DNA from: Macrophomina tecta
Taxonomy: Eukaryota > Ascomycota > Dothideomycetes > Botryosphaeriales > Botryosphaeriaceae
DNA length: 64,000 nucleotides
Assembly (NCBI GenBank): GCA_024180945.1
Contig: JAKSGN010000005.1
Span: forward strand, 3,100,001-3,164,000
Reading direction: 5' to 3'
This document shows positions 33,601-46,164 of this stretch, one piece after another. A program made the translations under genes and the position numbers. The notes below the pieces were generated by a model that was given only the letters and a program-made list of their open reading frames with translations, did not search any database and was not told the DNA's origin. Every line of letters begins with the position of its first letter. Position 1 is the first letter of the stretch.

Positions 33601-34667
33601 GTACTGGTGGTAAGTTTTGAAGACCGAAGTATATAACTTGTCAGGCGCTAACTACCGAGTTCAGGGGATCCAAGCAAGTGCGTGAAGGCTTGTACGGCAT
33701 GCGCGATTTCTTCATTGTGCTCCCAGCCCTGCTCTTCTCTGCCCAGACATCTGGGCAGATGTTCAGCCTGGCTCCTGAGGTTACTCGAGCCAAGACAGCG
33801 GCCCGGAACGTCTTCAAGCTGCACGACCAGCAGCCGTCCATCATCGTCGATAGCCCGAACGGAAACAGTGCGAGCACTTTGTCAGGATCGGACAATGACA
33901 CGGAGAAGCCGAAGGCGCGCAACAAGGGCACGCTGGACTTCAGGAATGTCAGCCTGGCGTATCCTTCGCGACCAGACACACTTGCCCTTCAGGAAATCAA
34001 CCTGTCGATCCGAGCGGGAGAATATGTCGCGTTCGTCGGTCGATCTGGCGCTGGCAAGTCCTCATCGATCGCACTGATTGAACGCTTCTACGACCCCACG
34101 ACAGGCAGGGTCTTTTTGGACGGTGAGGACATCAGGAACAAGTCTGTGAGTTCGCATAGGGCTAGGATCGGCCTTGTTGAGCAAGAGCCAAACCTATTCC
34201 CGGGAAGTGTCATCCACAACGTGGCACTGGGCGCTCGACCGGGGGTGACTCCGACACGCGAGGACGTGGAGAGGGTGTGCAAGATGTGCGCACTCCACGA
34301 ATTTATCATGGGGCTGCCAGAAGGTTACAACACCGAAGTGGGGGCGAATGGTGGGCGGCTGTCGGGCGGGCAGCGGCAGCGGTTGGCGATAGCGCGGGCA
34401 CTCATCAGAGACCCGGAGATCCTCCTGCTAGACGAGGCTACCTCGCAGCTGGATGCCACGAGCGAGAAAGAGGTTAGGAGGGCGATCGCGGCCGCGTCGT
34501 CGGGACGGACAACCATCATGGTGGCGCACCGACTGGCCAGCGTGCAGAAGGCGGACCGCATCTTTGTCTTCGAGAAGGGCAGGATTGTGGAGCAAGGCAA
34601 CCACGAGGAGCTGGTCGGGCAAGGGGGCATCTATGCGGGCATGGTCGAGACGCAGCAGCTGACCTGA
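30638..34667 (+). CDS. ABCB-type full ABC transporter of the siderophore locus
   Basis: Two exons, 30638-33609 and 33665-34667, flank a 55-bp intron (GTAAGT..CAG) and give 1,324 residues. The layout is TMD1-NBD1-TMD2-NBD2, the multidrug-resistance (P-glycoprotein) class of exporters. NBD1 has Walker A GASGSGKST (~462), signature LSGGQKQR (~571), Walker B LLILDEYTSAMD (~590) and H-loop VAHRLAT. NBD2 has GRSGAGKSS (~1118), LSGGQRQR (~1220), ILLLDEATSQLD (~1245) and VAHRLAS. All ATPase residues look intact on both sides. About 100 hydrophilic residues precede the first membrane helix. The gene lies between the NRPS and SidA, and iron boxes flank it on both sides. A role in moving the siderophore or a breakdown product, at the plasma membrane or an organelle, is likely but inferred; the direction of transport is unknown. 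Confidence 0.92.
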
Positions 34668-35359
34668 TAAGGGCTAATACCTCCAGTGCTGCTTCCAGCA
34701 GGGCGTTCGGCGTGGTGGGGTCGAATGTGTGACGGGGGCAGGGATCACATCTTCATTCCGGGACCAGCGTTTGGTTGCTCTGGAACAGGTTGGCAACGCG
34801 CGTGCTCAGCTGTTTGAAGCAAAAAAGTTTCCGGCTTGTGGACCACGCTACATACAAAAACGGCGTGTCGCCAGGGGGGATACCAGCTGATGAAGAGATT
34901 GGTTCGTCAGCTTCAGGGGATGTACATAGCACTATCTATTGTCACGTTTCTCTGATCATCGCCTTGCAGGAGCAGCTCGTCAGGAGCCCGCAGATGTGGT
35001 CTCGTTCTTGATCTGCGGAGTGGTGTGCAGTGGTGTTGTTCACTGTCCTGGTCGATTACCCGATTGGGACACCCTCGATCTTGCAGCACGCAGGTGGCCA
35101 AAGAGGCCGGGGCCGGCGCAGGTTGTCCGCGGACTTGTGGCCGCCGCAACCGCCGACGAGCGAAGGCGACTCTCGGGTGCTCGAAGCAATACGAAGCAGA
35201 GAGAAAAAAAAAATTCGTCGTCGTTGGGGCACATGGTGTGCTGGCGGGGCGCGCAGGCGTGGGGGGCCTGGGGCATGCCCCTTGGCCCGGGCTGAGAGAC
35301 TGACGTCGCCCCCGGACGCGTTGGCTGTCCGAGACTCGGCGACGCTAGCGGGACGACGG

Positions 35360-35368
35360 ATCAGATAA
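35360..35368 (+). promoter_or_regulatory. SreA-type iron box ATCAGATAA
   Basis: Exact ATCAGATAA, 982 bp upstream of the SidA start codon and 693 bp downstream of the ABC stop codon. Confidence 0.65.
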
Positions 35369-35657
35369 CTGTATTCAACATAGGCGCGGTGGGCCGGGCG
35401 TGGTGCGTCTTGGGAGGCGAAGCGAGCCTCGGCGAATGGCAGGCGGGCATCCAAAGCCGCGCGCAGGGCAGCGCAGCAGCAGGCCAGCCCGCACTTTCTT
35501 CTTCCAGGCCGGCGCCCGTCCAGGCGGCCGCTCGCTGCTGGCCGCCCCGACTCGCGCCAGGCCTTCTGCAGGGGTCCACGACCCGGGATGGCGCGCAAGG
35601 GGAAAAAAAAAAAAAAATTTCTCGCAGCGTTCCACCAGCGCTAATCTTATCTAATAA

Positions 35658-35666
35658 TTATCTGAT
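35658..35666 (-). promoter_or_regulatory. SreA-type iron box (TTATCTGAT on plus)
   Basis: This is the reverse complement of ATCAGATAA, 684 bp upstream of the SidA start. It sits next to another GATA core (TTATCT at 35647-35652), making a small cluster. Confidence 0.7.
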
Positions 35667-36186
35667 TCAGATCATCGCCGGCGGCTTCGCTTTGGGCTAG
35701 CTGTGGGCTGCGCCGGGCGGAGGCAGTCGTTGCTAGCAGGAACCTCTCGTCCGATGGTCTGCTGAGATCCCCATGGCCCTCTGCAGCGCTGCTTGGCCGG
35801 CGGGTCGCGCCGGGCGAGAGCTCGCTGCCGGCCCAGCGAGCTTGCGTACATAAAACCGCCAAACGCGCCGCGCAGCTGCTCCTACGCTATCCCCAGCCTG
35901 CCGTTGGCCCTCTCCCCCAGCGACACCATCACAGGTACGCTCTGCTCCCACTGTGCTGCCTCGCACCCATTCCCGCCCGGGCTCTGGCCTAGCCCGTACC
36001 CTGCCCAGCCCGCTCCAGCGCGCCAGAATCATTGCGTCATCGTTTCCCGAGCCTCCCCCCAAAGCAGCCACTGACACGCTCATGGTGACGGACAGACGCT
36101 TAGAAATCCCGCTCTTGCTATTCGCTAGCGAGCGTTGCCTTTCCCAGCTCCTCCAACGCCAGACACTGCCAGGTGAGCCTGCACAG

Positions 36187-36249
36187 CCAATCGCCACTGC
36201 CGGCCGGACGTGCGCGCGCGGGGGCACGACTGCCGCGCGGTAGGCCAAT
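36187..36249 (+). promoter_or_regulatory. two CCAAT boxes upstream of SidA
   Basis: CCAAT occurs at 36187-36191 and 36245-36249, about 160 and 100 bp before the SidA start codon, a usual distance for the CCAAT-binding complex. In moulds that complex works with HapX to adjust iron genes. A HapX half-site was not identified, so iron control through these boxes is only a possibility. Confidence 0.4.
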
Positions 36250-36349
36250 AATGACACACGGCTGATGCGTGACGAGCAGTATATGTTCTCTGAACTTTCC
36301 TCGCTCACCACCCCGGTACCTGTCTTTCTTTCCTCGCAACTCGCCCGCA

Positions 36350-38314
36350 ATGGCCCCCCACGCCGATATCTCGTCGAGGCCGAGCTCGCTCGAGAGCTTC
36401 ACCCCGCCTCCGCAGCACAACAACCAGCCGCTGCGCAGCGTCCACCGGGCCACCCAGCCCAAGATGCATCAAAACACCTCGTACCTGAGGCCCACTCCTG
36501 AGGACGAACTGCACGACATTATCTGTGTCGGCTTCGGTCCTGCGTCGCTGGCCATCGCCGTGGCCCTGCACGATGCCGTTGAGGCCTCAGGCCATGTGGG
36601 GCAGCTCGACCGGCTGCCCAAGGTTGCCTTCCTGGAGAAGCAGTCCGAGTTCCGCTGGCACGCCGGCATGCTCCTGGAAGGCGCCCACATGCAGATCTCC
36701 TTCATGAAAGACATGGCTACCATGCGCAACCCCCGCAGCAACTTCACTTACTTCAACTACCTCCACAAGAACGACCGGCTCATCGACTTCATCAACCTGA
36801 GCACCTTCCTGCCTCCCCGCGTCGAGTACGAGGACTACCTCCGGTGGTGTGCCAGCCACTTCGACGACGTCACCTCCTACGACCAGGAGGTCGTCCAGGT
36901 TGTGCCTGAGAAGACGACCATTGACAGCGGATCTGTCGACTCGTTTGTCGTCAAGTCCAGGAACACCGTCACTGGCGAAACCACCTCCCGCAGGGCCAGG
37001 CACGTCGTCATTGCCACTGGCGGCAGGGCCAAGATCCCCGAGCCCTTCCCCAAGGACCACCCCAGGGTCATTCACTCCTCTGCCTTCAAGTACACTGTCC
37101 CCAAGCTCCTGCCTGAGCGCAACGCTCCCTACAAGGTTGCCGTCATCGGCTCTGGTCAGAGTGCTGCCGAGATCTTCGAGAATCTCCAGAACAGCTACCC
37201 CAACGCCAGCACCAACCTCCTCATCAGGGGCCAGCACCTCCGCCCCAGTGACGACTCCCCCTTCGTCAACGAGATCTTCAACCCCGAGAGGACCGATGAC
37301 ATGTTCAGCCGTGACCCTGAACTGCGCACCAAGACCATTCTCGACGACAAGGTCACCAACTACGGTGTCGTCCGCCTCAACCTGCTCGAGAGGCTGTACG
37401 AGACCATGTACCTCCAGAAGATGAAGTTCGGCTCCGAGGAGAACTGGCCCCACCGCATCCTAAACTTCCGCAACGTCGTCGAGGCCGGCGAGTCCCCTTC
37501 GATCAAGGGCGGTGTCAGGCTGGTCGTGGCCAATCACGGCAACCAGTACCGCGCCAACAAGACGGCCGTCGAGGAGGTGCACGACTACGACCTCGTGGTC
37601 GTGGCCGTCGGTTACGACCGCAGCGAGCACGAGGATATTTTGCAGGGCAGCCGCTGGCTTATGCCCGGCGGCGGCCGCCCCGGCCAGAAGTGGGAGGTTA
37701 AGAGGAACTACGGAGTTTTGTTCGAAGAGGGCAAGGTTGCCCCCAATGCTGGCATTTGGCTGCAAGGTTGTAATGAGATGACGCACGGTGTAAGTTGCTC
37801 CCCACCACCCCTCGTTTTTTTTTTTTGTTTCTTGTTTCTTGTTTTTTTTTTTGTTTCTTGTTTCTTGTTTTTTTTTTTCTTTTTGGTTGACTCTGCCCAC
37901 ACCACCAAACACCCCACTTCACTTCACGCGCGCTCCGCAAATCATGCGTCGCGTTGCCTTTCCCACCTTCCTGTTCCAGTCATGCCGTTCCCCCTCCACC
38001 AGGTTTTCCTGTCATTGCCCAATCAGCGATGCATACGCCACATATTTGTCTCTTGTCGCTCCACCCCGGAGCTACTTCCTCTTTCCTTTGAGCTCTCTTT
38101 GTAGATCATATTTTTGCTGACATGTGCCCTTCGACTCAAATAGTTAAGTGATACCCTACTCTCCGTTTTGGCTGTTAGAAGTCAGGAGGTTGTTTCCGCG
38201 ATTTTTGGCCCCGAGCATAGCAATGGCGTTCACCAGCAGCACGAAGATGCTGCTACTCACAACGGCAATGGTCACCACGCTCACCAGCACCACCAGACTC
38301 AGCTTCAGGCTTAG
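36350..38314 (+). CDS. sidA: L-ornithine N5-monooxygenase (SidA)
   Basis: Two exons, 36350-37789 and 38144-38314, flank a 354-bp intron and give 536 residues. The enzyme is an FAD- and NADPH-dependent hydroxylase that makes N5-hydroxy-L-ornithine, the first committed step of hydroxamate siderophore synthesis. FAD-binding motif CVGFGPASLAIA is at ~60, followed by FRWHAGMLLEGAHMQISFMKD, typical of SidA/PvdA. NADPH-binding motif VIGSGQSAAEIF is at ~265, and the late VVVAVGYDRSEHE matches the ATGY-type motif of this class. The join HG|LSDTLLSVLAVR restores the conserved C-terminal motif. The first 50 residues are Pro/Ser/His-rich. The C-terminus is an unusual His/Gln-rich tail. The start (CGCAATGGCC) is the first ATG in frame. 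Its product is the expected substrate for the neighbouring NRPS after acylation; no acyltransferase gene is visible in this window. Confidence 0.96.
37815..37884 (+). repeat. T-rich tandem repeat in SidA intron
   Basis: Runs of 9-13 T alternate with GTTTCTTGTTTCTTG units, repeated twice, just after the 5' splice site of the SidA intron. It reads as a slippage-prone microsatellite and helps to explain why this intron (354 bp) is several times longer than the others here. Confidence 0.8.
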
Positions 38315-38681
38315 AGAGATCTGTCTGACCTGGGTGATGGTATGGTGATACAGCGTTGTTTCCTGTCCTCTGTTTGATTTTCTTTTTTTCTAAATATTAT
38401 TTTCGAGGTATCTATCTAGGGATTTCAAAAAAAAAAGGTGAAATGGGAATGTCGTTGAAAATTCATGACTCATCATGTTGTGTATTTATAAAGGTGATGG
38501 TGATGGTGAGGGCGGGGGTGGAGATCGCTCGGATCTGGGCCGCCCTCCGTATTCGGTGCGCGCTCCTCGTATAGAGGTGACTACTCTTGACTCGGATCGC
38601 TGAAGTAGGCGTCAGCCCTCGACATTACTGCGGCAATCCTTGAGCAAGCGGGACGGGAAGCAGCAGCACCAAGGAGGCGGA

Positions 38682-38710
38682 CAAGGCAAGGCATAGCAAG
38701 GCAAGGCAGG
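38682..38710. repeat. short GGCAAG direct repeat
   Basis: Imperfect copies of CAAGGCAAGGCA occur in tandem, with one TAG insertion between units. It is a small local microsatellite-like tract in gene-free DNA. Confidence 0.6.
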
Positions 38711-39200
38711 AACTCGCGCGCCGAGCGAGAGGGGGAAGGGAGGAATTTGTGCTCCGCGATTCAGACGCGGGACGAGAGGGCGAAGTAGATGTGCTCAAGA
38801 GTTTTGGCGTTACTTGTTGCCCTCCCCCCCGGACTGGGCGCTTGGATGGTCACGTCGGCGCATACATCAGCTTTGTTGATCTTCTTGAGCGAGCTTGGCT
38901 CGAGCGAGTGGGGTTTCGCCGCCGACAAGGAAACAGTCCTGTCACTGCGCACTGCCCATACGTACACATTGAGCGGGTGCAGCGTGAAGGCGGCGTCCCT
39001 TTGCGTATGTGGAACCCGAAGGTCCGGATGAGGTCGGTTTGAGGGAATCTTTTAGTTCCGCGGTGTGTCTGTACTACTGCATTCTAGCTGCTGTGAGATG
39101 ACAGAGGTGGATGGGAGGCGGCCACTAGGCTAGCTGGGCTGCAAGAAGTTTTTAGATTAGGCGGGGCACTAGCGAAAGGATGAGTTTCATGGAGGATTCC

Positions 39201-39217
39201 TTTTTTTTTTTTTTTTT
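39201..39217 (+). repeat. homopolymer T17
   Basis: Seventeen consecutive T, prone to slippage; no function is visible. Confidence 0.7.
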
Positions 39218-42200
39218 GTCCTACTCTCGTGCCTGCGTAAGTGGCTGACATTGGGGCTCGATGTTCGGTTTCTCTTGCGGCTAAAAATGGCGTGGGTATT
39301 CTGACGCCTGCGGATATTTGTTCGTTCGTTATCGTTTTTCTTTCTTTCCTATTGCTCTTGGCATAGGACTGCATCGGCTGGTACATACATGCTTCATGAG
39401 GCTGCAGAAGGTCCTTTCCCCTCTACCACCCCACGCCGGGCGGCTTTGTGCTGCGCTGACTTAATACGGGGTTTCGCCACCACTTCTGCACTTTTGCCGA
39501 CTGGTGGTGCAGCCTTGATCTCGTTGCCCGCAAGCACGGGAATCCTTCCAGGTAGTCATTCGCCTACCTGCTTAATTTTGCTGAGGCATTGCTGATCTCA
39601 GACTCGTCTGGCGTGATCGAGACAATGTGTTGCCACGAATAATCAATTGGATCGTGGTTGCGGACCGGTTCCGGAGGGAGGGGGGACGCTGTGGTACTAT
39701 TGTTGCTATAATTGTGTCAATTTTTCATTGCATCAACCCGTGAAACTCTGGCTCTCGCCGTTCCTGAAGATGAGTTTGGGCGGGAGGATGGGAAGTCCCG
39801 TGCAATGATTTGGCGCAGGGATCGTTGGGCATGCGAAGCGGGTACTCCGCACGACAGGTGACAAAATATGGGCACAGCGTGCGTGCCTGTACATCGGGAT
39901 TAAGCCGTCTCTGATGTCCACCTCGGTCTTCCTTGCAGGTAGACAACGCATAGTGCTAGTATTTTATTTCCAACTTCAGATCTTTAGTGAATCTGGCATT
40001 TCCGTGATGAGAATCACCTGCGTGGGTTCGTAAGCTGTAGCCTCACTGCCGCGATGTCACATCTTTTTCTTTTTGCGCAAGCCGGTGTTCAGCCTTATTC
40101 TTTGGCCTGAGCCGCTCAGAGCCAGAGGGACGGATGCAAGAATGTCACCGGTACGTCTCCGAAGGTGTCGGCCTTAAGACGGTAAGCTCGGCAACACTAT
40201 GCCACACCCAGTCGGACACTTAACTCGCTCCTTTCCCGCTCGCCCTCTCCCAACAGAGGAAGGCAGGGTGTCCGGTCGGGCCACATGCTGCCTTTTTATT
40301 AGTGCTGCAACCTTTCGGCAAGCCACAGGCCTCCCAGCCACTATAGCATGTGTCTTCTTCTTTTTCTTTTGCTGTCTTTCATTTTTGTGACTCTGTGGAG
40401 CCAACGGGTCCATGAGGCGTCGAAAAGGCAGCCAGTTGAAAGACTGCTTGTTAAGTAATAGCTTTGAATGTTCGTGCAAGGAGGTACTGAAGAAGTCGTT
40501 GCCGGCCCGGATGTCACTTAAGGAGTGGACATGCCTCACACGGCACATTTTGCCACAGATCAAACTCTTGCTTTTTCTTCGTGGCTTGCTAACAATTTGA
40601 AGGATCCTGATGGCCCAATTTTTAGGCTCCAAGAAGCTTTTTGATGCGCACATGCCCGTCCCGCTGCCGCTGCTCTAGCGTCAACACGGTACGTTAAGCC
40701 TGTACCCGCCTTGTCATAAGAGATTGGCATCGGACTTTGACTTCATATTTAGGTATGGCGCTGAAAGACTCAGTTTCGTGGGCTGGTCGACGTTGCAAAT
40801 CATCTGGTGTTCTTGATCTTCACGGTGTTGCTTTTTACAGCAATAATACTGACCATGCCACTGCCCGCGACCCCACTCGAGGCATAGGAATGAGACATCA
40901 GGTTCGGAATTACCCGTGGCTGTGCATCGGAGGTATCGCCGGAAACTTTTGGAATCTGTTACAGAGCGTTGTAGCAGGATAAGTACGGGTCGGCTCGGCT
41001 TCTTGTTGCTGGCGTTGCCATGCTCTTTGGAATGAATAACTGCCGTACATTCACATATAGTTGAGAGACCCATTAGCGGACGCGTTGGAAATAGCTTGCG
41101 TATTGGGATTATAGTGATGGTAGCGGTGTTAGCCGTTTCCAAGGTAAATGGTACTTAAGCGCTGTAACCGCTGAGGGGCACCGGGTGGCCTCGCTTACTG
41201 GCTTTCCACCTTCATGCTTCATTGGTTATCCCTGGTTCCTGAATGCCCGTCGATAAGTTCCCGATAAAGATTGACAGAGATGAGCTCCTCGGCTGATGGG
41301 CCAGAAGACCTTCCGCACCAGAGAGGACAAGGAAGAAATCGAAGGGCGAGACCCGAGGATTTGGAGGTGGCGCAATGCCGTTTGTTTTGGTGGGGTCCAG
41401 TTTGGAATGACCTTCCGCTTTCTTCCCCAATCCCCTCTTTTGCCTCCGCTACCAGGCGGAAAAAATGGTGTTAGCCGTGCAGGTCTCGCATTCAGTCTGC
41501 AGGCGGTCTACGCAATCGCAAGGAGGTGATTCAAAATCCCTGCTTCTATTCGTCCCTGCCCCTCCAACTGCGGGTCCGGACCGCTTCAATACTGCACTCG
41601 CCTAAGCATGATGACCAGCGTTGCATTGATTTCCTCGTGTGTCCTTGTCTCCGTTGACTTTGCCATCGCGTAGCTGTCAGGCCTGTTGACTTGCTTTGCG
41701 CGCTTTTACAGCTGGCCTAGATATGGCGCACCCAATACAGCAGGATCTCCTAGATGTACCCACAGTAGGATGTGCCGGGCATCAGAGCGCGGCCTCATGC
41801 TGGCGGAGTAGGACTTTTCCCCACGCTACTGGGGGTTTCTGCGTGATTTCTCGCAATGGCCTTCGCATAGCGTAATGAGTGATGGTAAGGGCGATTCAGG
41901 CCTTGCTTGCTACTTTGTCGTGGTCTGGATGCTCGGCGTACCAAGGCCTCGGCGGGCTGGTCAGCAAAACCCGTCGCTCGTCCGACCTCGTGCACCGAGA
42001 GCAGAAGCGATTCAGGGTTGACTGCTGATCATGTTTCTTTTGTCCACGACGCTGGTATTTCGGATCAATTCGGCGATGTTCTATGCGACCGGGCGATTTG
42101 ATGGCTTGCAGACCCTGAGTAGCAGAAAACGCCAGGCAAACTTTTGATGCCCTTGCCGATATCGCTCAGCTCACATTTGCATAACAGTAAGCCTTAGCTG

Positions 42201-43329
42201 CCGGGTTGCTTCTGATGAGCTGTCTCCACAGAGCCGGAGATCAGGGCAAAGGTCACATTCGGGAACCGCCACCAAAGCTCTGCCACCGAGACATCGTCCT
42301 AGCCGCCTCTGATCGGAAAGATCGTATCAGCGGCGGAAAGCCTGTGCCGAGCAATCGATTCCTGGATCCTGGGTCATCCGTCTCCGGCTTCTCAACCACG
42401 CACCAGAGCGCTGAAGACCGTCAGAGATGTAATTCTTCATGCTCCGCATGACATTAAGCTATGCAAGGCATTGCTGGTCGACGGTGCCAAGGCGTCAGAG
42501 GATGGCGATGACGGCGCCGGGTCCGCGTGACGACAGGCACAGGAACACCTATTATCATCCTCGATTCGCACAAGGAAAGGTTTCTTGTCATGCATCGGCG
42601 AAGATTGCTTGGCTGCGTTAGCCGGTAGCCGGTGAATAGAGGTGTCCTCGAAAGTAGGCGAAACCGAACGATTCACGATCCGCTGGAAGTTGTTGCTTTT
42701 TCAGCAGGCCTATTATGCGCCAACTGGCTGTTTTACCTGCTTACTCAGCCAAGATCACATGATCCGCGTTCGACGAACAACGGCGAGGCCCTTACTAAGG
42801 CACTCCTTCCCACTGTAGCGCGGCAAAAGGCTGTAACCGGACATGTGAGTTCTACTGGATTCCCCGCGTGGGCTTGTTTGTGTGTTGATGCTAATCTGAC
42901 GTTTTTCACGTGAAAGAAAGCCCGCGCTTACCTCATTCGAACGCGCACAGTGGCGGCGGTGAAAGTACGAGCGAGACGGCAGGGATGTTGAACTCCGGCG
43001 ACTCTTGTGTTTTTCGGGCCAATTTTGCGTCGCAGAAGGCGCACAAGCCGTCAATGTCAAGGAGCACGACGCGGTGCTAGTGCGGCTGCAATCAGCAATA
43101 TTCTCGAAGGCCGAGATCCCCATTTCTGATCGACGTGGTGTCGTGGCGGGCGGGCGGTGGACATGGGTGTTGAGGAGCTATCCCCTCGCGGGTGGCGTCA
43201 GAGCTTCACCGCGAACCCCACTATCTCTGTTGTCGGCCAGCCCTCATCGACTCCTAACTTTCCCCTTTATCCCCTTCCACCTCTCTACTCCACCACTTCA
43301 CCACTGTCAATCTCCTCGCACTCGCAATC

Positions 43330-45230
<1,901 letters not shown>

Positions 45231-46164
45231 ACGGGATTGGTTGTGTGGATTGACGAGTGATGACAAAACATGATAGGTGCATGCAGATTGCTGCAGCGTA
45301 ATATTTTGCAAAGCGAAGTCATAAAGGAACTTCGTAATGGTGAACTGAAGAGATAGAAGCAATTAAAAAGCATATTCAAGGGCGCACGTGTTCCTGCCTT
45401 GTGCTAGTTGACTTTCTAGTGCCGTCTCTAACGACGAACTAAAATCTTGGCCCACCTCAGGCGTGTTTGAATGACGTCGACGGACGAACAAACTGGAGCA
45501 AAGCGTTCTCTTCCTTGCGTCTGGGGGGAATGCGCTGCCGACGAGGGCGTCCGCGCGTCCCGCACTGCGAGAGGAAATGCAACATAGAATTCGTGACGTA
45601 GGCGGAGCAAAGGTCACCGTCGCCAAGCTATCCCAAGGGCTAGAACAAAGCTTTTTGTAGATGCGCGGCAAACATTCACATGCGCACCATGGGCGGACGC
45701 AGAAAGCAGACGCAGCAGGGCGGTATGCGCAAGACTGCAAGCATCGGAGTATAGGGCGGCGGGCGGCGGGCGGCTGGCGGTGACATGGAGCACAGGTGGC
45801 AGCGATCGGCGAGCGGGCCTATACTGCGACTTCTGGCAGACAGAGAAGGCGTTGCCGCTGAGTGACAGGTGCCAGGGGAGAGCGTGTCTGATAGAGTTGG
45901 AGCAATGAGGTGGAGGGCCGGTGACAGCCAATGCGCGTGGACGGCGGGCGGTGGTGACAGGCACAGTGCGAGCAGCATACCTCACGCGCGACTCGGAGAG
46001 AATGACGCCGGGCTAAGCTAAAGCTAAGCCACCCTACGCACCACAGACCCCTCGCCGCTGCGGCCGCTACTGCTGTCCAAACCTCGACGCTTCCTCTACC
46101 AATTCTGCCTGCCCTGCCTCCTTCCCAATCAAGTTCCTGCTCCCAGCTCCTCTCGCATCCAGTC
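45231..46164. other. intergenic, no gene seen
   Basis: About 0.9 kb between the PGM stop codon and the Osh4-type start codon, holding one 3' end and one promoter. Near 46014 there is a small repeat of GCTAA units. No RNA gene is recognised. Confidence 0.6.

Larger units (their letters stand above)
34668..36349. promoter_or_regulatory. ABC/SidA intergenic and SidA promoter region
   Basis: This 1.7-kb GC-rich stretch has no supported gene. It contains two exact iron boxes, an extra GATA site (TTATCT, 35647-35652), a 15-A run at 35603-35617 and two CCAAT boxes close to the SidA start codon. Confidence 0.6.
38315..43329. other. 5-kb region without a supported gene
   Basis: Both strands carry only short frames with no family motif, no consistent splice joins and no coding-like bias. 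I see short purine-rich and GGCAAG-type repeats at the left end, a T17 run at 39201-39217 and a short GATGGTGATGG repeat near 38493. No terminal repeats or transposase-like protein is visible, and I found no tRNA-like cloverleaf. It could hold UTRs, a noncoding RNA or decayed genes. Confidence 0.5.

Noticed and set aside
36587..37453. 288-codon open frame on the minus strand
   Set aside because: It is antisense to sidA, which has unmistakable FAD and NADPH motifs.
38315..43329. Possible transposon or CRISPR-like repeats
   Set aside because: Only short microsatellite-like tracts were seen; no terminal repeats, target-site duplications, transposase motifs or regularly spaced repeats.
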